NCBI RefSeq assembly: GCF_028372415.1 | Contig: NC_092872.1 | Location: forward strand, 553,428,705-553,492,704 | DNA: 64,000 nt | Direction of reading: 5' to 3' | Source of the DNA: Notamacropus eugenii | Lineage: Eukaryota > Chordata > Mammalia > Diprotodontia > Macropodidae | In this document: positions 56,935 to 64,000 of the stretch, piece after piece | How the letters are laid out: each line of letters begins with the position of its first letter | How positions within the stretch are numbered: position 1 is the stretch's first letter | The notes under the pieces: generated by a model | Told to the model about the DNA's origin: nothing | Databases searched by the model: none | What the model saw: the letters and a program-made list of their open reading frames with translations, nothing else | Made by a program: the position numbers and the translations under genes

Positions 56935-57510
56935 ATTAAAAGATTTTTAGAGCTGAAAAAGACTTTGATGGTCATTTGGTTCAAATTATGAATTTTACAT
57001 ATGAAGAGACTGAACCTTTCCCCCATCCAGTTTTATCATCATTTCCATATTTATACCTAATGCTATCATAGTTGCAAACCACCAGGCCACCTCTTTCCTT
57101 CACCCTTCAAGCTATGACATTCAGTGGAATTTGGTTTTAGAATAACTAGATCCAAATCCCACTTCTGCTACTTTGTATTCAAGCACACAGATATTGGACA
57201 AATTACTTTTTGTCTTTAAGTTTTAGATTCTTCCGGTTGAGAGGTTAAATCATATCAGCTCTAAATTCCATTCCAGTTCTAAATAGTCCTCCTTATAACC
57301 CTGCAAGGTTGATAGTGAAGGCATTCACCTCAATTTACATATAAAGAAACAGGCACAAGGAGATTACCCTTGGATAGTACTTGTGTGAAGTCAGACAACT
57401 CACTTTTCCTTTTTGAGACTTAGTTTCCTCATTTGAGATAGTAAGGGGTGGAGGCACCATGTGAACTGTCCCTTTAAAGTTCCTTTAAACCTAATGATTC
57501 TATGTGGATT
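56935..57510 (+). repeat. Run of MIR-class SINE fragments
   Basis: 'tttagagctgaaaaagactt' near 56.95 kb; 'aactagatccaaatcccact' near 57.15 kb; 'gttttagattcttccggttg' near 57.22 kb; 'cttagtttcctcatttgaga' near 57.42 kb. At least three insertions, all old. Confidence 0.6.
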
Positions 57511-57519
57511 TTCCCACTT

Positions 57520-57865
57520 CTTTTTCAGACTTCTAAACCCCTTTCCATTGCTAACTTGGAAGAGTCTTTTACAAAATCTCATCACCAGTTAAAGCTTAAG
57601 TAATTACAAATTTTAGGTGGATTTAAAAAAACATCATGCAATATCTTAAGAGGAGTATCTTCGCTATAAGGCTAGCTCATGGCTCCTGAAACCAAGCCTA
57701 CAACCAATAGCCAGGCTCAGGAGAATAACACTACAACTTCCTATCCTGTGCATCCAAACTAGCCACTTCTTAGATGCTCATGGCTGTCTTTAACAAATAC
57801 TACACGGAGCAACGCATAGCCAGGGATCACAGTACTCCAGTTTGGGGAAAAACCCTGGTGCCCAC
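57520..57865. other. Non-repetitive sequence 3' of the exon candidate
   Basis: No repeat recognised. On the minus strand it begins with the donor site of the 57.9 kb exon. Confidence 0.3.
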
Positions 57866-57955
57866 CTGTGTTCTGTGCCAGATCACTGATGCCCTGGAGT
57901 GGCCAAGCTTGTTCCGACAAGGTCCTTTATCATAATGTATTAAGAGGAAGTCATC
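57866..57955 (-). CDS. Internal exon candidate, 90 bp, phase 0 (unidentified gene)
   Basis: On the minus strand a long pyrimidine tract and 'cttgttttacag' precede the segment, and 'cacag|gtgggc' ends it. Both splice sites are good. Only one of the three frames is open: '[20 protein letters not shown]' followed by '[10 protein letters not shown]', 30 codons, phase 0 at both ends. That fits the phase-0 start of the terminal exon candidate at 48762, and together they would read as an ectodomain end followed by a transmembrane helix. The 'LIHY..G.C.....SRASVI' pattern recalls strands of mannose-6-phosphate-receptor-like (MRH) domains, but this is weak. I do not recognise the gene. Confidence 0.5.
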
Positions 57956-57959
57956 CTGT

Positions 57960-58500
57960 AAAACAAGAAAGGGAGAAAAACAAAACAAACAAGAAATAGT
58001 AAATGAGAGAATTGTATTCATTCCATGAAACCCCCTGTTCTGGTAACTAAGCTTATGGGCCTATGAATAAATGGATTTGGTGAAGTTGAGTTTACATTAC
58101 CAGAGCAAGGATTTCATAATCTGTGTGTATGTGTGTGTTGTCCCCTTTGTCAGTCTGGACCTTATCTCAGAATATTTTTTTTCATGAAGAAAAATAAAAT
58201 TCATAGGATTACAAAAGAAAACAAACTGAAATGTAGTAATCTTTTTGTCTTTTTAATTCACAGATCCTACGTTAAAAACCCCTGTAGAATGAGTCCTAAA
58301 GAAGTCTTCACTGTGATTCAAAAAAGTCAAGTATCACTTGGGACAGTGGACTCTTGTTGGCTCAGAAGAAAAATATTGTGTTGCAATATTAACTTTGCAC
58401 ACAAAAAGACACTTGTGACATGGCACACTTTTAACTTTTTATATTCCTCAGATTTCTACTTATGTATTTCTATTCATTGAGACAATCATAACAGAGAAGG
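57960..58500. other. Unassigned, non-repetitive sequence
   Basis: A plus-strand frame of 115 codons (58133-58480) lacks family features and is probably chance. Presumed intron. Confidence 0.3.
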
Positions 58501-58504
58501 CAGG

Positions 58505-58715
58505 CTCAGGTAGCAGGGAGATCAGTGGACCAGGAAACTTAGTTTTCTTTTATTAGCAGAGTGACCCTAGAAAAGCAATTCACTTCTCAACCTACCTGAC
58601 TTGTAAAATGGAAATAATATCATTGGAATCATCCACCTTACAGGAACATTGTGAGGAAAGCCTTTGTAAAGTTCAAAATATTCTATCAACAAATGCTAAG
58701 TGCTATTTATTCTTC
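58505..58715 (+). repeat. Diverged SINE (MIR/WALLSI type)
   Basis: 'agatcagtggaccaggaaac', 'gcaattcacttctcaaccta', 'ttacaggaacattgtgagga', 'caacaaatgctaagtgctat'. Confidence 0.6.
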
Positions 58716-58719
58716 CAGT

Positions 58720-59235
58720 CATAGTGATCTTTACCTATTCCTGGGCTGAGACCATATTCACTTCCATTTTTCTAACACTAGGAAATCAACAAAATCTCTT
58801 ATGTTTCTGCATTGGCAAGAAAAAGTTATTTTTAAAAATTGGTTCTGGTTGAAAAAGGAAATGTCATTGCTTATTTAAATTGAGTATTCCAAAGAAAAAG
58901 TGAATACAGTTTATTCTTTCCCTGTGACTGTAAAAGCTCAGGCCCTCCTTTTGAAATGAATGTAAATAAACCTCAGGCCAGGAAGTAGCCCTTCTAAATA
59001 TAAGAATTGGTGAACCTGGATTCCTGTGCTCTCAGATGTGGTTCTTAAAGACAACCATAACAGGAATGGAGGAGTTAGCTCTTTCTGGTGTCAGGACTCT
59101 TTTAAAAACAATTCCCTGGAAGATGGATGACTAAATATTTTCTCTAATTCTCATAACCTCTCGGAAACTTGTCCAAAATAGAAGTTATGAGTAAGAGATA
59201 AAGCAATTTCAGCTGCCTCCACATTTTAGGAACCC
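58720..59235. other. Unassigned, non-repetitive sequence
   Basis: No repeats or exons recognised. Confidence 0.3.
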
Positions 59236-59239
59236 AAGA

Positions 59240-60650
59240 ACATAAAAACAAGGTAAAAATCTGATAAACTAACACAATACTACCTAACCTTTAATATGCT
59301 TTCTCAGTATACACTTACCCACTACCCAGTGCAGAACAAGCTAATGCACAGGCTTGGACCAGAACTCAATTACCTTACGCCTTCCCAGGGCGTGAGAGAT
59401 CCATAAAGCAGAAATATGCTCAGTCTTCAGTAGTAGTTGAGAGCACAACAATGTTGTGTAGCACAACAGAACTTAGCCAGAGAACTGAGGCAGAACGCAT
59501 GTATGAGGTTCTATTTCATCTCACTAAGGAAAGGCAAAAGTATCCAGCTGGGGTCAGTTCTGTCCCCCCAACAAGTCACTTGGGGCAAAGACCACAGTTG
59601 GTAAACTGTGAATTGCCCATTATGAGAGGAGATCCAGCCCCAAGGAAAAATACTATTAAAGCGGAGGGAGTTAGAAAGTGAGCAAAAGGAAAAAAAATAA
59701 AGAAAATGGCTGAAATGACCAAAGATCTTAGGAAGGAAAAAACTCACTTAAAGACCCTGAGCAGAAAGCACATGAACCAACAGAGAAGATAATAATAAAG
59801 TAAAGAAATATGGGCTGCTGATCAGAGAAAAAAGTTCAGGCATATCTGAATCAATATTATCAGACAAAGGAAAATGAGTAAATGTCTGATAAGGCAGAGG
59901 ACCCTGTGGATTCCAAAGAAAGTACAAAACCACAGCAAGATGTTCATGAATGATTTAAAATAGAATAAGAATTTTGAAAGCATCATTTATGTCCTGCACA
60001 GTGGTAATAATTGCCAAAATAGAAAAACTTGAATCTACTGGGGCAAGTCCCACTAAAGAAACAAAACAGAGGATAATTGATTGGGAATGCAAATACAAGG
60101 AAGTAAAGGACAATGTGGGAGAATGAAAGCAATAACATTAAAAGAAAATAAGATCTCCCTACAAGCAAAACATATAATTTCGAGGACAGAATGCTCAGAG
60201 ACAACGTCAAGATTTGTAGGTCTCCCAGAAGAACATGATATGCCAAAAACCACAAACACCATAAAATAAGAAATAATACAAGAGAACTGCCCAGGATTTC
60301 TGAAGGTAGAAAACAAAGTCCCAATCTAAAAAATGCACAGATCAACTTCAGAAACATCCAAAAAATACAGTGCAAACTCCAAGACACATAGTTAAATTTA
60401 ACACTGACAACAAATTCTACAAACTACTAGGAGAAAGATTTTTAAATATTAGGGAAAGGAAATTCAAATAACAAAACTATTTTTTCCCTACTAGAAATAA
60501 AAGGAGGAAATAGAATAATGTGTTCTGGAGAGTGAGGGGTTCCAGATGCAACTGAGAGTGATCTCTCTGCAAATCTCAGCTAGCCATTAAAGAAAAAAAT
60601 ATGGGTGTTCAATTAAAAGAGAAAAAGAGGCGTCCAAATCATTGCTAGAC
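59240..60650 (+). mobile_element. Older HAL1 LINE, ORF1 region
   Basis: This is a different and older HAL1 family from those at 9.6, 21-24 and 38.5 kb. A 5' part runs to 'ggagggagttagaaagtgag'. ORF1 remnants follow, with 'aattgccaaaatagaaaaac', then 'gtcaagatttgtaggtctcc' (the counterpart of ENFRIIGLPE) and 'agaactgcccaggatttct' (ENCPGF). The C-terminal part ends near 60.6 kb. Multiple frame breaks. No ORF2 sequence was seen. Confidence 0.65.
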
Positions 60651-60679
60651 AGAAAAGCAATTTCTTGGAATTTTCTTTT

Positions 60680-60770
60680 TGAATGGTGTAACAGAAAGCT
60701 GAGTTGGACCTACAGTCAGAAGGTTTAAATCTGAATTTTATCTCTGATACTGGTTGGCCACCAGCAGTCT
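60680..60770 (+). repeat. SINE 5' fragment
   Basis: 'gtaacagaaagctgagttgg', 'cctacagtcagaaggtttaa', 'tctgatactggttggcc'. Confidence 0.55.
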
Positions 60771-60954
60771 TCTCACCCTAGATAGGACTCTGCCCTGATT
60801 GGGTGATTCTGTGAACTGTACCAACATGTCATGATTTGCCTAGGCCATGCTCACTTCACACCTGGCTTGACCCCTGATTCTCCAGACCTCATTATCTCCT
60901 CACTAACAGCTTTGGCCCAAACATATGGTGTCTCTAGTCTTCCTTGATGAATTT

Positions 60955-61080
60955 TATTTTTCTTAGTACATACACAGTACTTTATAGTTAACAAAGTACA
61001 ATGCATATGTTATCTCATTTTATACTAAGAACAGTTCCGTGAGTTAGGTGCTACTAATATGATCTCCATTTCTTATATAT
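60955..61080 (+). repeat. Ther/MIR SINE fragment
   Basis: 'cagtactttatagttaacaa', 'tatgttatctcattttatac', 'gtgagttaggtgctactaat'. Confidence 0.6.
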
Positions 61081-61171
61081 GCGTTGTCTTCCCTCCTTAG
61101 AATACAAATTCCTTTAGGATAGGGATTATTTTTTTCCTTGTACTTTTAATCTAGCCAGGAGCAACAGATAG

Positions 61172-61400
61172 GGGCAGCTGAATGGTACTGTGGATTGAAT
61201 GCAAGACTCGGAGACAAAAAGAGCTGAGTTCAAATCCAGCCTCAGACACTTACTAGCTGTGTGACACTGTACAAGTCATTTAACTGCTGTTTGCCTCAGT
61301 TTCTTTATCTGTAAAATGAGAATAATAATGGCCCATACCTCCCAGGGTTGTCATAATTAAATGGGATAAAACTTGCAAAGCACCAAGTACTGAGCATGTA
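61172..61400 (+). repeat. WALLSI-type SINE
   Basis: 'gggcagctgaatggtactgt', 'gagttcaaatccagcctcag', 'acacttactagctgtgtgac', 'cagggttgtcataattaaat'. Well preserved. It inserted into the L2 end. Confidence 0.9.
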
Positions 61401-61480
61401 AATTTTATAGATAAAAATTTTTATTATATGCTATATATACTATATAAATACTATACAATATATACCATATAATTGTTATT
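61400..61480. repeat. AT-rich simple sequence
   Basis: TATA/ATAC-rich tract following the SINE. Confidence 0.7.
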
Positions 61481-61569
61481 CTCCTTCTCCTTTCCTCCCC
61501 ATTTTATACAGGACCCAATGTATCCATAAGTCACTCAGTAAATATTTACTGAATGATTGAAAGTTTGTA

Positions 61570-62125
61570 ACACATATATGTTTCTATCCCCATCTCATGA
61601 CACAGACTTTGTAAAAAGCACTTTGCTATATTAAGATCAATTATGACCTCATCCCATGTCCCACTACAGTGTAACTAATGAGGCTTTTGGGTCTAACAAT
61701 GGCAGGATTTGACTGGAGTCTTGGTATATTTGTCTAGGATGCCACATTTCCTTTACTATTGTGTTAAAGAGAATTTCAGTAAGCTGGCAGTTAGAAGCAA
61801 AAACAATGGGACAAGTTAAAAAGGGTCACAATCCACAAGACAGTCAATGTTAAAAATAAAATCCTTTGTGTCTGCTAGCTATCTCAAGTTTAATTTGTTT
61901 CTATTCTCCTATTTTTTTTAAAATTTTATTCCTGTTAAAAATTCATGATTTGAGGTTTGTGCTTTAACACTACTCATTTCAATACTAGTCAAAAACACCA
62001 AATTTCCAAAATTTTAATAGTTACAATCCACATGAGGTCATCATTGTTAATCAGTATTTTTAGGCTATCTGTTACAAGGATGGCACGGGGAGGGGCACAG
62101 GGAGATTTTCTACAGCACTTTTTAA
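61570..62125. other. Unassigned sequence
   Basis: AT-rich, nothing supported. Confidence 0.3.
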
Positions 62126-62129
62126 TTTT

Positions 62130-62200
62130 AAAATTCTATTCAACAAACAGTCATTAAATGCCTATTATGTGAAAAGCAGCGTTCACAGTGGGAGATAAAA
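62130..62200 (+). repeat. L2 fragment
   Basis: 'ttcaacaaacagtcattaaa', 'tgcctattatgtgaaaagca'. Confidence 0.65.
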
Positions 62201-62214
62201 ATCTGAGAAATGAT

Positions 62215-62490
62215 ATTTATCATCATTATCACAATAATGATAACAGTAATAATAACAGTAATACATAACATCTCTATAGGACTTGGAGGTTTGCAAAGCT
62301 TTACATGTTTCATCACAGTTGATCCTCACAAAATCCTCTATTATGTTTCCTCTTTTGCAGATAAGAACACTGTGGCAGAGAGTGATTAAAGAACTACCCT
62401 TTATAGTTAGTGAGTGTCTGAGGTAGGATTTGAATTCAGGTCTTCCTACCGCTAAGTTCATTGTTATATCTACTGTGCCAACTAGCTACC
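62215..62490 (+). repeat. Ther/MIR-class SINE, near full length
   Basis: An ATT-rich start, 'ggaggtttgcaaagctttac', 'cacagttgatcctcacaaaa', 'ttgaattcaggtcttcctac', 'ctactgtgccaactagctac'. Confidence 0.85.
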
Positions 62491-62699
62491 TATATGGAGC
62501 TTAATTGTACCATGGCATGGAGAGGGGCAGAGCATAAATAGACACAGGAAAATAAATACCATACAAAGAAGGGCACAATGAGGGTACAAGAGAAATCCAT
62601 ATAAAATATTCTAGGAAAATGAAAATCTGAAAAGGGTGAGAATACTTTAAGCTAGTGGGAGGTCAAAGCAGGGAAAAGTTTACAAAAACATTTTCTTCA

Positions 62700-62960
62700 T
62701 AATACCCAAACAAATGTATACTGAGATTCAGAGTGGTTAAGTGACAGGCTTCTCAGGCTGGGTTTGAACTCAGGTCTTCCTGACTCGGGCCCAGAGTTCA
62801 ATCTAGTGTGTCACCTAGTTGCCTCTATCTATTTGAATGATTTCAGGTAAGTTATTTAAGGTCTGTGGGCATCAGTTTCAACAATAAAATGAAGAGAGCA
62901 GACGAGATAATGTCTGAGGTCCCTTTTAGTTCTATAAAACCTATAATTCTATTGCAAGGG
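62700..62960 (+). repeat. Two SINE parts
   Basis: 'gggtttgaactcaggtcttc', ending 'gtgtgtcacctagttgcctc' (about 62.82 kb). Then a MIR-type tail 'gtctgaggtcccttttagtt'. Confidence 0.75.
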
Positions 62961-63099
62961 GAAATTGGATAAGAGGCCTTCCCAAGGAGTTTCCTTCCAG
63001 TGAGATATGTCTTTTAGCAAGATGCCAGAAAGCAAGTGTGACTGGAAGGGGTCCAGTCATGTGGGAAGGGCTCCAATATAATCCCCTGCTATACAATTC

Positions 63100-63340
63100 T
63101 TTACATTACCTCTGTCCCAAACAAAACAAAAACCTTACTCCCACTGAATCTAGCAGAAGAGATAAGACAAGCACATAAATAAACCATTACAAGATTGATT
63201 CTGATTAGTGCCAGGTATGGAAATAAAATTAAGAAGAGGCAGAAATCAGTTCTAATAAAAGTGAGGGCAGGTTTTATGGAGATAGACCTTAGGTAAGATG
63301 TCAGTACAGATATGGAAGAAACAGGCATTCTAGGTAGATC
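63100..63340 (+). repeat. L2 fragment
   Basis: 'ctagcagaagagataagaca', 'attctgattagtgccaggta' and 'gtgagggcaggttttatgga' are in the order of the L2 region also seen near 31.4 kb. Confidence 0.55.
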
Positions 63341-63410
63341 AAACAGAGTGTAATAAGATGTTGAAGTCTTAGAGGATCGTGATCCATTTGGCTAGCACAG
63401 AACATTCACA

Positions 63411-63625
63411 TAGGCAGCCAGGAACCTAGCTAAAAATCTAATGGATCAGAATTCTGGACTTAGAGTCAGGAAAGCTTGACTTTGAAAATTACCTCAGACA
63501 TTTGTTAGCTATGTGACCCTCAATAAGTCACTTAAATCTATTGCCTCGTATAAAATGACAAAAATATTAACATTACCTCACAGGGTTGTTATGAAGATCA
63601 AATGAGATAATACATGTACAGAAGC
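63411..63625 (+). repeat. WALLSI-type SINE
   Basis: 'aggcagccaggaacctagc', 'cttagagtcaggaaagcttg', 'ttagctatgtgaccctcaat', 'cacagggttgttatgaagat'. Confidence 0.85.
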
Positions 63626-63639
63626 CCATCTGGGTTCAC

Positions 63640-64000
63640 TCTTCCAACTTGGCTTAACACTGGCAGGCTCAGCCCCAAAGGCAGGATGACTTCTCAGGGT
63701 TCTTTAAGTAACCCGGATTATCACTAGGGTTTCTCTTATTGGTGCTCATGAGCCCCCATTTGGTGTGCTCCCTATTGAGTTTCAGGCAGAGTTAATAAGC
63801 ATTTAGACAGGAGTTATTTACTATGAGTAGTTGGTATACAATATTTTCCCATAAAAGCCTAAGGTACTTTCTCCCACAAGAATACAGAGTCTAGGGTAAT
63901 AGTGGGCTTAAACTTAGATTATAAACTTGCATTAAATTTGGGTAGTGAAGCATACAAGTAGAGGACATGTGTGTCCAAAGGGTAAATTTCCTTTCTTTCA
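63640..64000. other. Unassigned sequence at the window end
   Basis: Moderately GC-rich at first, with 'gtgctcatgagcccccattt', then AT-rich. It contains 'gacaggagttatttac', similar to 'aacaggagttatttaa' near 3.86 kb. A shared unknown element is possible but not shown. Confidence 0.3.

Larger units (their letters stand above)
61085..61563 (+). repeat. L2 3' end split by a SINE
   Basis: The left part 'cttagaatacaaattccttt' with 'aggatagggattatt' and the right part 'cagtaaatatttactgaatg' are the two halves of one L2 3' end. A SINE and AT-rich sequence separate them. Confidence 0.65.

Noticed and set aside
58133-58480. 115-codon plus-strand frame
   Set aside because: No domain, no splice context, AT-rich composition; most likely chance.
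60053-60387. 87- and 134-codon hydrophobic minus-strand frames
   Set aside because: They are the antisense of an older HAL1 ORF1, whose A-rich sense strand gives Phe/Leu-rich antisense frames resembling membrane proteins.

Overview
This window looks like marsupial nuclear DNA. The main reason is its repeats. It carries tRNA-derived CORE-SINEs of the marsupial WALLSI/MAR type, recognisable from the head 'gcagctaggtggc', the box 'tagctgtgtgac', and tails such as 'aaaccccaaatggggtcac'. It also has L1 and half-L1 (HAL1) LINEs with the 5' end 'gtggagccaagatg', a BovB/RTE-type LINE, and many old CR1/L3, L2 and MIR/Ther copies. The SINE tails are of the WALLSI form rather than the common opossum SINE1 form, so an Australian marsupial is my best guess (inference). 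There are no bacterial-style genes, tRNA or rRNA genes, or CRISPR arrays. Most short open frames are chance or lie inside repeats.

Layout. 0-9 kb: an L1-type 3' end, a possible retroviral fossil, a stretch of degenerate recurring motifs (2.56-3.76 kb), a CR1/L3 3' end, and a minus-strand RTE remnant (6.4-8.8 kb) with a SINE nested in it. 9.6-12.7 kb: one L1-derived insertion bounded by target-site duplications, in which most of ORF2 is deleted. 12.8-21 kb: old SINEs, L2 and CR1/L3, with microsatellites. 21.2-24.1 kb: a near full-length minus-strand HAL1 with target-site duplications. 25.9-27.1 kb: L2 coding remnant. 27.5-28.3 kb: an RPL8 processed pseudogene with a 14-bp target-site duplication and poly(A) tail. 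28.3-29.2 kb: a decayed Tc1-like DNA transposon. 29.8-33.5 kb: CR1/L3, L2 and simple repeats, including a 24-base G run. 33.5-40.5 kb: a SINE, a long minus-strand L1 (partial ORF1, spacer, most of ORF2), and a plus-strand HAL1 lying head to head with it.

41-64 kb is poorer in young LINEs and richer in MIR/Ther SINE relics. It holds the only evidence for a host gene: two minus-strand exon candidates. One (57866-57955) is a 90-bp phase-0 exon. The other (48631-48762) is a terminal coding segment for a transmembrane helix with a short Cys-rich tail. Possible 3'-UTR sequence follows, and a separate UTR-like block lies near 42.5-43.2 kb. I could not identify the gene. A strong CTCF-like motif (56375) lies in the presumed intron.

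The main unexpected result is the architecture of the L1/HAL1 copies. The HAL1 copies join the first codons of ORF2 directly to L1 3'-UTR sequence and then carry a second copy of the ORF1-ORF2 spacer. The 9.6-12.7 kb copy goes one step further and fuses the ORF2 start in frame to the ORF2 C-terminal region. This suggests repeated birth of ORF2-less L1 derivatives that were mobilised in trans. All repeat family names are from pattern recognition, without a database search.
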